DNA of 64,000 bases, from contig JBAIAC010000023.1 of NCBI GenBank assembly GCA_037349315.1, positions 31,348,501 to 31,412,500 on the forward strand, in the 5' to 3' direction. This document shows positions 45,301-56,900 of the stretch, piece by piece. This stretch comes from Chelydra serpentina (lineage: Eukaryota > Chordata > Testudines > Chelydridae). The notes beneath the pieces were generated by a model. That model searched no databases and was not told the origin of the DNA. It saw nothing but the letters and a program-made list of their open reading frames with translations. Both the position numbers and the translations under genes were made by a program. Positions within the stretch are counted from its first letter, which is position 1; each line of letters begins with the position of its first letter.

Positions 45301-45584
45301 CCCCTTTGCTTGTGCACCCTACACGCCGGGGTCTCCCACAAAACGCGGCGGCGCGAGCCCCCAGCCCTGCGGCGCACCGTGCCCCCCGCCTCCGCCCCCG
45401 CAGGCTCGGGTCTCCATGGCCGGCGGGCCCCTGCGCTCTGAATGCCTGGGGCTCCCCGGGGCTGGGGGTCAGAGCCAGGCGGCACGCGGCAGCCCCCTCC
45501 CCATGGCCCCGGCGGCTACCTGCGGCCGTTGCCATGGGAGTTCCCAAGGGCTGCTCCCGCCGCGAGCCCAGGTCCCCGGCCGTG

Positions 45585-45598
45585 GTTGCCATGGGGAC
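45585..45598 (+). promoter_or_regulatory. RFX X-box motif
   Basis: GTTGCCATGGGGAC fits the X-box consensus RYYNYY-N(1-3)-RRNRAC, with half sites GTTGCC and GGGGAC and a 2-nt spacer. A second, weaker copy GTTGCCATGGGAGT lies at 45528-45541. RFX factors act through such sites in promoters of ciliary genes. Occupancy here is inferred. Confidence 0.55.
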
Positions 45599-45599
45599 A

Positions 45600-45679
45600 C
45601 CGACCGCACGCGCTCCTCTTGCCGCCGGAGGGTTCTCCAGTGCGCCTGCGTCCCCGCGTCCCACTCAGCGAGCGCCCCG
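45600..45679 (+). other. LRRIQ4: Inferred 5' UTR exon of LRRIQ4
   Basis: Plus-strand sequence ends GCGCCCCG at 45679, followed by the strong donor GTAAGG. The first LRRIQ4 coding exon has an acceptor at 49784, so an upstream exon is needed and this is the best candidate. The start is arbitrary. Confidence 0.35.
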
Positions 45680-45842
45680 GTAAGGAACGACCCTTTCCCC
45701 TGGGCACTGCTAGGGAAGGAGCTGAGCGAGCCTGTGCACCTGGTCGAGAGTCACCCTCCTCCTCCCCCACGCAGCGCAGGGGTGACTCCCTCCCTGTGCC
45801 AGCAAAGCCCCTCGCTTGTGAGACATGCCAGACGCTTGCGGC

Positions 45843-46027
45843 GGGTGGGATAGCTCAGTGGTTTGAGCATTGGCCTGCTAAACCCAGGGTTGTGAGTTCA
45901 ATCCTTGAGGGGGCCATTTAGGGATCTGGGGCAAAAAATTGGGGATTGGTCCTGCTTTGAGCAGGGGGTTGGACTAGATGACCTCCTAAGGTCCCTTCCA
46001 ACCCTGATATTCTATGATTCTATGAAT
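45843..46027 (+). mobile_element. Full-length tRNA-derived SINE with CR1-like tail
   Basis: The head has an A box (TAGCTCAGTGGTTTGAGCA) and B box (GGTTGTGAGTTCAATCC), as in tRNA. After a linker the tail GGTTGGACTAGATGACCTCC to TGATATTCTATGATTC matches CR1 3' ends. This structure is the turtle Cry-type/polIII SINE. Confidence 0.88.
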
Positions 46028-47334
46028 TGCATTGGCTTGGGGTATCGCCTGAGCGCCATGGAACTGGGAACCCCTCCCTCCCAGTGAATGCATGGAACTG
46101 GGGTGGTCTGCAATGGCGTGAAACTGGGGTTCCCTCCCCATGAAGAACATATGGGAGCAGGGTCTCCCCTCCACAGCCATGGAAATACCTCTCCATACAG
46201 AGGAGTTCTATTCTGAAAAGCCACAAACTTGGGGTTCCCGCCACAGGAGGGTGTTTGATTGGGGTCCTCCCTGCAAAGCTATGAACTGCCCACCTCCCTC
46301 TCCCATCACACAAGCCTTGACATTGGCTGCCCCTTGCAGACTTCATTGGAAGTACTCCTTTTTCTAGTGCTCTGGGCCACTTTGTGTGTCCCTTTAATGG
46401 ATCCCTTACATGTTGCTTAGTGGAGCAATTGTTAGGAGGCAGTCCCAACCCCCCGCCCCTTGTCTGAAATAGCACCCTGCATAATTGTACTTTATTACTA
46501 GGCAGTCTCTCTTGATGTGCTCAGGTTTGCTGGATCAGTAACCTACCACCAGGACTTCTCCCCCTCAAGGGAAATTCTCCAACACTGTGGAGCTGAACCC
46601 TTCTGAAACTCTATATCTAGAGCTAGCCAGGATTCTGACCCCTTGAGAGCTTTCCCCAATCTCCCATTCTTGCTCTCGCCACAGGACACTCCCACCCTGC
46701 TCAGGTCTTTCTCTGGATGATGGCCAAAACTGCCTGACCCAACTTCGGGCTCCCACAGGCAGGATCTACAAGAATTGGTCCAGAACCACCAGTCAATAAT
46801 TGTTTCCACACAACCAACAGGTAGCAAGGTCCTGTAACCACTGGACCATCTTCTTCACCAACCTGTGTTCTCCACCACGTGTATGTTACTGGTCTGTCTC
46901 CCCCACCTGGGAAGGATTAATGCCCTCCACACCCAACACTCTGCAGGCCTCCAACTGAGCTTTATAGGGAGCTCCTGCCCCTTCCCCACTGTGTCTGATA
47001 ATTGAACAGGGCAGGTTGGTCCCAGGCCTCCTGACAGCAGACCTCCCTGTTACACACAGGTGTCTGTATCTGTCCCTCTCATTTAATACATTTTTCTACT
47101 GTCTGTCACTATCTTAATATTACCCTTGTATACAGGACATGTGCTGCTGCCTCTCATCACAGGGCAGAAGCAGGGTGTATGACAGTGCACAAACTTTGGT
47201 TCTATATCAAAAATAGAAAACTGGGGACTCTCACTTTGTATTAGAAATTGGTAATCCCAACCTGGATGGTTACTGCTTTGATGGCTACTGCTTTGTCTTC
47301 AAATCCGAGCTTCTTTTCCTCTCTCCCCATCTCG
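46028..47334. other. No gene recognised
   Basis: LRRIQ4 5' region/intron. It includes a segment at 46020-46160 where ATGGAACTGGG- and GCATGGAACTGGG-type words recur several times, but no clean tandem array. Open frames on the minus strand have no recognised domain. Confidence 0.35.
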
Positions 47335-48410
47335 TTTTCCATTCAGAGGAACACAAGAATCACCATACCGGATCAGATATGTGGTCCATCCAGTCCAATA
47401 TCCCGCTGAGACAGTGGCCAGCACTAAATGCTTCAGAAGAATATGCAAGAAACCCTGCAGTAGGCAAATGAAGGATAATTTGCTCCCTAACAATTCTCCT
47501 CTTTGCCCCTAATAGTCAGAGATTGGTTTAAATCCCAAGGCATGAGATTTTATATGCCTTCCAAAACTTTTTTTTTTAGCATTTACTATTATAACTCTGG
47601 AGATTCTTGTTATAAGTGTCCAATCTCTTTTTGAATCTTGCTGATTTCTTGGTTTCAAGGGCATCCCGTGACAATGAGTTCTGCAGTCTAATTTATGTCT
47701 TGTGTGAAAAAGTATTTCCTTTTATCAGTTTTGAATTTGCTGCCTTTCAATTTCATTGGTTGTTCCCTTGTTCTTGTTTTATGAGACGGGGTGTCACGGA
47801 GTGTGGGGTAGTTAGCGCCTGCACCCCTCTTCCTGGGATTCAATGTGACTCTCAACCAGCCAGTAGAACAGAAGGTTTATTAGGGACCCCAGGAATGCAG
47901 TCCACGCAGAGCTTGTAAGTACAAACAGGACCCCTCAGTCGGGCCCTTCTGGGGGGCAGGGAGCTTAGACCCCAGCCTGGGGCTCCCTGCGTTTTACCCC
48001 ACAGCTCCAAAAGGGGGGCAGGGAGGCCAGACTCTATCTGCGCCTCCCTCCATGTCCCCAGCCGGCTGCAAACTCTCTAGCCCCTCCTTTGCCTTTGTCT
48101 CCTTCCCCGGGCCAAGAGGTCACCTGGTCACTTTGTTCTAACACCTTCAGCTGGCACCTTTGCAGATTAGTTGCCAGGAGACAGGGTGTCGGCCATTCTC
48201 CCATCACACTGGCCCTCTCCAGCTCTGCAACAATCACCCCTTATTCCCACCACCTAGAGACTTAACACATGCATCAGGAAAACTGAGGCATGGAAACATT
48301 AAGAACAGTCCCATTCCGTCACACGGGGCAACAGACATTCCAAATCTAATTTCTCTATACCACTTGTTATTTTGTATATTTTTCATTTCTCTCTCCCTTT
48401 CTGCTGGTGC
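47335..48410 (+). mobile_element. CR1/L3-like LINE 3' fragment, split by a solo LTR
   Basis: The CCGGATCAGATATGTGGTCC, AGACAGTGGCCAGCACTA and AGTTCTGCAGTCTAATTTAT blocks match the order of the block at 58375. The right part resumes at 48329 after the LTR. Confidence 0.5.
47792..48323 (-). mobile_element. Solo LTR (retroviral-like)
   Basis: 532 bp starting TGTCACGGAGTG and ending CATTCCGTCACA, so TG...CA with matching inverted ends. A 5-bp duplication CGGGG flanks it (47787-47791 and 48324-48328). An AATAAA on the minus strand (TTTATT near 47876) suggests minus orientation. No internal coding region is present. Confidence 0.8.
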
Positions 48411-49784
48411 TTGCAAACAGCTCATCTTTGGGATTATGACATCCTTTCAGATGAGATTATGATGTAGAGGTAAATGAGTCAGCTACCAGCCTCTTGGTTT
48501 TTCCTCCCATTGCTTTCTCTGCTGCTGCTCTTTGAACATTGACTTGTGGGATTGTGACATCCACCCCAGTAGGTTTAAGACATCAGACGCAAGTGAGCTA
48601 ATCACCTTCTCTTCCTATTATTCCAGATTTTCCCTTATTCAGTAACATTCTTCAATCCATTGGTCAGAAACTATAGAAGTAATACGTGTCACGTAAAATG
48701 GTGATAAACTCTGCTATTATTGAATTATTATTTAATACAGTAGTGATCTGGGGGCCATTGTACTAGGGGCAGTATAATCCTAAAACTATATCCAACATGG
48801 TGCCTGTTAGACAAAACCCATAGGACAACTCTATGATCCTGATTCAGCAAAGCCTTTAAACACATCCTTAGCCTTAAATGTGGATAATCCTGTTCCTATT
48901 CAGCAAAGCACATAGGCACATGCTTTAACTTAAGTGTTTTGCTGCCTTTGAGCCTATAAAGGCATGCTGCTGCTTAGGTTCATCAACTCCCACTGAAATC
49001 AAGATCATGCCCCAGTTGAGCAAAAATTCCAAAGCAATAGCAGAATATGAAAATCAGGACACTTTAATGATAGAAAAGATCTAATTTCCAGGAGGTATCA
49101 CTGTTTGGTGCTCCAGTAAACTGGAAACTTTGAAAAAAGCATTTTGGGAGGAGAAATCCAAATTGATCTGTATTAAAAACGTTTTAAGAATATGAGCACA
49201 GCTCCTCTGCTGGTGTAAACTTTTATAGCTCAATGGAGCTATGCTGATTTACAGCAAATGAGGATCTGGCCCAATTCAGAAGAAGTCTTGAATTTATTTC
49301 AAAACACACTATGTAAGAACCGTTTATTCAATTTAAAATCACTTGACAATATAGGGCCAAATCCTGCTCTTGGTTACAGTGGTATAAATTGCAGTAGCTG
49401 CTTTAGCTTCAAAGGCATTACTCCAAATTTCCACTGAGGTAGCTGAGAACAAAATTTGGTCCATATAATTTTATACTTAGGACTTTCTGGCTCATTTGGG
49501 CTAAATTCAGTCATGGTGTAAGCAGATGCATCTCTGTTGACTTCAGTAGCATTTCATCCACTGAATTTGGCACTTTGTGCCTTTACCAATACACTATGGG
49601 CCAAAAAATGCCTTTATTTACATTCTTTCAAGCTTTGGATGTCAGTGGATAACATGAGATTCAGTGGTATGGGTGCATCTGAAGTCAGAATCTGTCCTTA
49701 AATATTGAACTATTTCATCCTTTTATTGTTATTTAAGTGGGTTAAAGTTGGAGTATTGCTGATTCCTTATTTTTTTCTCTTTAG
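48411..49784. other. LRRIQ4 5' intron, nothing further seen
   Basis: No coding or RNA gene is supported. Several short patches resemble diverged old repeats. Confidence 0.35.
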
Positions 49785-50909
49785 AGTTAAAAATAAGTAG
49801 CACAGATGGTTGAGTTTCAGCAGAGCCCTGATGCCAACACAGTGAATGTTCATTTCTCAAGAGCAGATACCACAATTCTTGAGAATGACAGTTTGCAGAT
49901 TTCACAGGAAACACAAGTGACTAAAGAACTAGAGAAGGACGCCCTGTCAGTACACGTCACAGATCGGATTTTTTTTATTGATTTAGCCAATAAGCAACAG
50001 ACAACTATCCCTTTACAAATCTTTGAACTGGAAGATCTGGAAGAATTGCACTTGGAAAAAAACTTAATTGAAAGCGTCCCAGGAGACATCCATCGTCTTA
50101 ACAAGGTGAAAGTTCTCTACCTGAATAAGAACTACATACACGACATATGTGAAGAATTTGGGGAGCTGAAATATCTTCAGAGCTTAGATTTAAGTAGCAA
50201 TCCACTCTCTTATAGTTCGTTGCATATCATCAGCAAACTGCAAGCTCTCCGTCAGCTCAGGCTCTATGATGTAAACTTGGATGAGTTCCCAGTGGAGATC
50301 TGTAAATGCCTTCATCATGTTGAGCTGCTTGGACTTTCTGGCAATAATCTAAGGTATCTGCCTAAAGAAATAGTGAATCTGAGAAAACTTAAAGAGATCT
50401 ACCTGCAAAAAAACAGATTTGAAAGCTTTCCCCTGGAGCTTTGTCATCTTCTTACTCTGGAAATAATAGATCTGGAACAAAATCTAGTGAGTTTTGTCCC
50501 TGAAGAGATTGTCTCTTTGACAAACTTAGTGAAACTGTTTTTAGCTTTCAATAACCTGTTATCAGTCCCTGATGCATTGCATCACTGCCGGAGTCTGACT
50601 GTGCTTGATTTGTCCAATAACCTCCTGCGTAGGCTCCCTCCTAGCTTCAAGCAGCTCACAGGAATGAACGAGTTTGGTCTGTCTGGTAACAACTTGGAAA
50701 AGTTTCCACGTCAGATTTGCCATTGGATGTCCCTTTGCCTCATTTACTTGAAAAACACTGGCTTGCAAATACTACCTTCTTCCTTTACCAGATTAACCTG
50801 TATCAAGATATTAGATCTTAGTGAAAATTTCTTTGATGAATTCCCTAAAGAGATTTGTGCTATGGAAAATCTGGAAATATTGTCACTGGATGACAATCAA
50901 ATATGTGAG
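49785..50909 (+). CDS. LRRIQ4: LRRIQ4 large first coding exon
   Basis: The acceptor tract TTTTTTTCTCTTTAG ends at 49784. Twenty-one bases of 5' UTR precede the ATG at 49806. It encodes 368 residues of N-terminus and LRRs, ending DDNQICE at the donor GTATTG (50910). The open frame continues past the donor to 50969, but homology stops at the splice site. Confidence 0.93.
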
Positions 50910-53900
50910 GTATTGATTTCTTTATTTTCGGCGTGGGATTCTATATACACTTCAAATTCACTAGGCTAATATGCATCTCAAATGTAATAGTATGAGCCAC
51001 TTAACTCTACAACATAGGGAGATAATCGTATGTAGTCTTTTGGGGCAGGATCCATCTTTTTGTTCTGTGTTTGTACAGCACCTGGCACAATGGGGATTTG
51101 GCCCATCACTGGTGTTCCTAGATGCTAAAATAATAAATAGTATTAATAATAATACAAGCCTGACTCCAAGGACGTGAGACTCAAGAATATGTAAGCCTCT
51201 ACGGCTACATCCACACTACCCGCCCGATGTGGTGGGTAGCGATCGATGTTCTGGGATCGATTTATCGCGTCTCACCTAGACGCGATAAATCGATCCGAGA
51301 AGCACTCCCCGTCGACTCCGAACTCCAGCTCCGCGCGAGGAGTAAGCAGAGTCGACGGGGGAGCCTGCCTGCTGCGGTGTGGACCAGCGGTAAGTACTTT
51401 TGAAATCGATCTCAGATATTCGACTGCAGCTACATTATTCACGTAGCTGAAGTTGCATATCTTAGATCAATCCTCCCTCCCGCCCCCCCAGTGTGTACCA
51501 GCCCTAAGGCATGCAAACCCCAGCAGTCCTTATGCCAGGCAGCACAGCCACATAGAGATGCCACTAGCTGGGGAAGCAGGAAACAAAAGATTCTGTTCCT
51601 GGCTCCACCATTGTCCAGCTGTGTGATCCTGGACAGGTCACTTCACCTCTTTGCCTCAGTCTCTCAATCTCTAAAACAGAGCTGATGATACTTAACTTTC
51701 CTTTGCAAAGCGCTCTGAGATCTTTGGCTGGAAAGCACCACTATAACTGTTGAATATTATTTTACAGGGAAGAGGTCTACCCAATGCAGAAGCCAAAATG
51801 TTTCCAACCTCCCATACAGTGAGACTTCCTATTGTCATTTCTCTTCTCTCTTCCCAACTTAGGGACATGGCTTTTACGTGGGTGGTCTCATCCACGTTAA
51901 AAGAACGAGGAGTGCTTGTGGCACCTTAGAGACTAACACATTTATTTGGGCATAAGCTTTCGTGGGTGATAGCCCACTTCATCAGATGCATAGAATGGAA
52001 CGTTAGTCACTGGATGAGGGCAGCTGTAGAAGCAATATAACTTACCTTCCCTCTCTCATATCTCCTTCATTGGCTGGTTTATCATGATTCAGTCTACCCT
52101 GCACCAGGCAGTGGAGTTAGGTATCAGTAACCTGCCAGTTCCCACTGTCCCTGCTAGCCCCATTCAATGAGTGTCAATACCAAAGCTGCCCTGCAACTTA
52201 ATTTTTAATCTATTCAGCTATCTACAGCTCTCTCTTCTTTAACACATGTTTACAGGATGGAATTGAGCTATCTAAGGTATTCTAATTATTCATTGTTTTC
52301 CTTAAACATTAACGGGTGTCTTGAAACTATATCCCAAGGCATCAAGAATCCTTTCACCTCTAAGTACTCGATGGCCCCAATCCTTTAATAAGGTCCTTGC
52401 AGGTACTGGGGTGCAAAGTATGAGCTTCACAAAGGATGGGAGCCTAGATTGCCCAAGAATTATATGATATGGAAAAATTGCACTTCAGTGCTTTACTTGG
52501 AGGATATTTTCTTTGATGCTTGTGCAGTGTTCATTATAAGGCAGGGGGAGCCAAATTTACTGACCCTCCAAGCCGCAGACGATAATCTTCAGAAGTTTGA
52601 GAACCCAGCAGGCCTGTCGGGGATTGGGGCTTCTGCCCTGCAGCGGCGTGGTGGGGGTCTCGAGGCGTCTGCCCTGCAGGAGGTGCCTGCCAAGACTTGG
52701 GGCTTCTGCCCCAGGGAGGCATCTGCCAAGGCTCGGGGCTTCTGCCCTGCTCCTGTTGAAGCCCCGGCAGGTGCCTCCTGCGGGGCTGATGCCCCAAGAC
52801 CCCCCTCCCTGCTGGGTAGAAGCCCCTAACCCCACCACCGCACTGTGGGGCTGAAACCCTGAACTCCCGCCACCCAGTGGAAAATGGTGGGGCGAGGATG
52901 ACATGGTGGGTTCTGCAAACTGCACTTTAACTATAAAAGAACCACATGCGGCTCGCAAGACGCGGTTTGGCCACCCCTGTTATAAGGCATTATGTACAAG
53001 CTGTTTGTGATGTGAGACACTGTTATACGCTACCCAAAGGCGCTAGATTAACACATTCTTAAAGCCATTGGAGTGGATGAGTGACAGTAGCTTAATTAAA
53101 ATTGCAGTTAATAAAACTACTGATAGTTATTATGTTCACAACGTTTGTTTCCTAATGCTGATGTGCATCACAGCCTCACTACCCCCGTAACCCATTGCCA
53201 CTGACAGGCAGATATTCAGCCAGGAAAAAAGGAACCAAAAATAAACTACTAAAAAGTGAAAAGCTAGACATGGTAACCTGCTTTGAATAGTAGAGATTAG
53301 ATGCTAAAAGGGCCTGGTTCCATTTATTCCTATCTTTTTCTGAAATAACCGTCTGATCATTGCACTTGCCTAGTATCAATAAATGTGACATACTATTTGA
53401 AGCAGAGCAGGAGGCAAGTTTACAATGGATGTACAAGTTGTTAATGCTTTTAGATCCATTGTCTTATTCTAGCCTAGGGGACAATTATACAGCTGAAATC
53501 TGTCAATATATGAAAAACAATAATGGGAGTCTTGCTCTTAGGGCATCAAACACATTTCCCTTTTGTGATATAATGTAATCCTCCCCATCTTCTGCCAGGA
53601 GATCATGACTTGTGTTATTTTTTTTTCCCTTAAAGGCTAAATTTGTGGAAGTGGCAATATATGCAAATGGCCCAATTTAACATTTTAATTTATGTAAATT
53701 ATCTTATAATGCACAGATACTATCAGAGGAATCGGGAAGCACAGGAGCAGCTGTTACATTTAATTTTCCAGGCAGCCACTTCTGTAAGGAACATATATGC
53801 TAAGAATTAGCCTAATTCAGATAAAGTTTACACAGAGACACCTTTCAGTAAGGGAATATAGCAGGGAAACGTTGCAAAAATTTCAACCATAATGTGGCAA

Positions 53901-56900
53901 TATAATAGAATGTGGCCAGCATGATATTCTCCATTGATCTGTAGTAATCTGACAGAGTATTTCCCAGAACAGCAAACAACAAATAACAAAACATTGCTAT
54001 TTAATGGATATATATGTATTTTTTTAAAAAATGTATGTTTTGGAACATGCCTAGATACCTCCAGAGGTGACGGGACTCTCTAACTTAAAATGCCTTGGTC
54101 TGACTGGAAACAGATTCAGTGTCTTTCCGGAGGAAATCTTTCTCCTTCAGTCATTAGAGAAATTATATCTGGGACAAGATAAAGGGATCAAATTCAGGAC
54201 TCTTCCAAGAGACATCAGCAAACTGCAGGTAGGAAAAAGAGCAGGGAGAGGAGCTCAGTAATAACTCTGCCTGGTACCACAAAGAAGCACAGAAGAATTA
54301 AGCTGTTTGAAGAGAATGAAGCCCAGTCCTGAAGGGCTTCCCCAAATGCACCTTCCATGGACTTCAGTGGGAGATAGAATGGACTGAGGTGCTGAGCACA
54401 CTAAAGTCCCATTTAATTCAATGGGACACAGAACCTCGCAGAATTGGGCCCATTGAGGTCTGGCAGGATTGGGTAAAACATTTGTAACAAACAGGTCTTG
54501 TTAAAGTTGATGGACCCAAAACGTGGATCTCTCTCTATATAACCTATTTCACATAGATTATCTCTATTGTTTCCATCTCCCTATGTGGAATAGATTATGT
54601 ATGTATATCTTTCTGATCCCATAAAATGTGTTGGGCCTCTAGACCGGGGCTGAAGCCACTTTACAATTGCTGATGGAATTCATGTTTTCCCTTCTCTCTG
54701 CCTGCCTACAGAGCAGCCGCTATCCCTTTCAAGAGGTTGCTAGCATGCAGGAGTGACAGAAGGACCACATAATGCATATGCATGACTATGAACCAAGGCA
54801 AAGGAAGTAAATCCTCAAGCCTTGATAGGTCATGCTGCACTTTAAAGGGGATGCTCATTATCCAGCAGTGTTCTCTGAGTTTAATGTATCCAGTTATATC
54901 ACACAGTACTATATTATCTGAACACCTAACAATGCTATCATCCTAGTTGAATGTTTTGCATTTGCCGAAGTTCAGTTGTGTATTGTTCAATGATCTCCCT
55001 AAGGAAACAAATCCTTTTTTTAAAATAGAAAATCATGCATGTTTTTTTCCAGAATCTGAAAGAGCTGTACCTAGAAAACAATTGTCTGGAGTACCTGCCA
55101 CCTTCCGTAGGCTTGCTGAGCAACCTAGAAATAGTTGACTGTCACAACAACCTCCTTAAAGAACTCCCAGACTCCATATGTCAAGTACAAGGTGAAAAAT
55201 CATCCTATGCATTTGTGTCTGTAAGGGCACAGGTTTAAGCAGGGATTTCAGAGTTCAAAAATCTTCCTCTTCTCACTCAGACACCTTTCCTAGTCCAAAT
55301 GAGAGCGTAGGTTGAGTAATCTGTATTTTAAAAAATTCTTATTGTCTGATGATCTGTTGAAAACTTTTCCCTACTGAATAGATTTAGATCCAATATACAC
55401 CACAGAAAAGTTAATGATCTGCAGATATAAGTGGCAGTAGTTTTTCAAATTGGTCAATCGATGACAAAGTAGAATAATTAACAATTCTTGTGGCTTTCTT
55501 ACCAAGAAAGCATTTTGCTGCTTCACAAAACTCTCCTGAGTATGAGGCACAGATGCAGTGTGTAGGTGGTGTTTATGTAACCCACGCCCACTCAGTGTGG
55601 CCTTCTCTCCTCCCCTACTGGTGGTTGAGCCACAAATAGAGGTCAATAAGCCTGATTCAGCCTTGGCTAACAGACAGGTGTCTTTTAAGCTTAGAGGATC
55701 ATACTTTAAGATCCCCAGCTCCCAAGTCTATTTCTCATTGCCAGCGACCCACCTCAGGGTGTGGCATATCATTTAGGAAACGAAGCTCTCTGTTGAGTGC
55801 ACTCTAATTCCTATTTTGGGGGGGGGAAACAAATTTGTATTCTTGCAATTACCTTGAGCCCAGGGCCGGCGCGCCCACTAGGCGACCCTAGGCAGTCGCC
55901 TAGGGAGCCGGGGGGGGGGGGGGGGGGGCGGGCGGCTGGCTGCAGCTGCCTCCGCGGCTGAGCCGGGAGGCGCCGCGGGCAGGGGGGAGTCTGCCGCGGG
56001 TGGAGGCTGAGCTGCCGGCCCGCGGGGGTGGACTGGCTGCCGTGCGGGGGGGGGGGGGGGGGGGGGCGGGGACGCAGGGCTGGTGCAAGGAAATTTTGCC
56101 TAGGGCACGAAACTTCCTTGCACTGGCCCTGCTTGAGCCTAAGCCTAAAAACTCATAACTCTGGGCTGTGGAAGTAGAAAGGCACAAATATTTTTGTAGA
56201 AAAAAAATCTTTGATCACACCACCAAAACAAACATATTGGTGTTATTGAATTCCTGTGGAGAAAAATCTTGCCATGTTTGGGAACTAGGCCCTTTATATT
56301 ATATAATGAAACAATGTATTGATGTGCTGGGAAATATTTATATACACAGTAAATATTTCACACCCCAGCAATACATTGTTTTATTGTAAGCACACCCAGG
56401 GGAACACTCTAGATTATTATTAGTCTGTGCATTGCAGTTTTGTGGTTTTATTTGTTCAGGTTTGCAAAGATTGCTTGTTCAGAACAATCAGCTGTTCCAA
56501 CTCCCAGAAAACTTGGACAATCTTCAGAAGCTGCAGCTTGTCTTGCTGGATGGGAACCCTATGACAGATCCTCCAATTGAGGTGTGCAGCCAGGGGAACT
56601 TGGCTATCTGGGAGTATTTACAGGAAAAGAGGCGTCAAAAGGCCAAGGCTACAAAGGTACAAGGCATAAGAGATCTACTACACTGTGCAAACTGCATTAT
56701 TAATAATCCAGTGTTTTATACAACATTCTACAGGGCATGCTATGCAAGGCCCCGAAGTATCTTAAAAATTCGGTGTCAACTATGATGGGGCAGTAAAGCA
56801 GCAGATACCTCATTGTGTGCAATGGAGTGTCTAGCTCATTGCCAAATGGGGAATGTAGGCTTGGCAAGGGAATGGCCACTGGGTCTACACACAATGCAGA

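Larger units (their letters stand above)
45050..45780. promoter_or_regulatory. CpG island, probable bidirectional LRRC34/LRRIQ4 promoter
   Basis: This stretch is strongly GC- and CpG-rich compared with the AT-rich surroundings. It lies between the divergent LRRC34 (-) and LRRIQ4 (+) genes. It holds strong donor-like sites in both directions (minus at 45074, plus at 45679). Several long open frames here are by-products of high GC and lack homology or conserved domains. Confidence 0.65.

Noticed and set aside
44999..45664. 221-codon minus-strand frame and overlapping plus-strand frames
   Set aside because: They lie in the CpG island, are rich in Arg/Gly/Pro/Ala, overlap on both strands and show no domain. 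GC-rich composition explains the absence of stops.
45846..45920. Functional tRNA gene
   Set aside because: The A and B boxes belong to a SINE head followed by a CR1-like tail; the same sequence recurs at 37236 and 63542.
50910..50969. Extension of the LRRIQ4 frame past the first exon
   Set aside because: A donor at 50910 joins perfectly to the 54055 exon with LRR continuity; the extension is intronic.
52449..52958. Frames of 126-133 codons in LRRIQ4 intron
   Set aside because: They fall within the hAT element 52542-52979 and reflect its internal GC-rich repeats.
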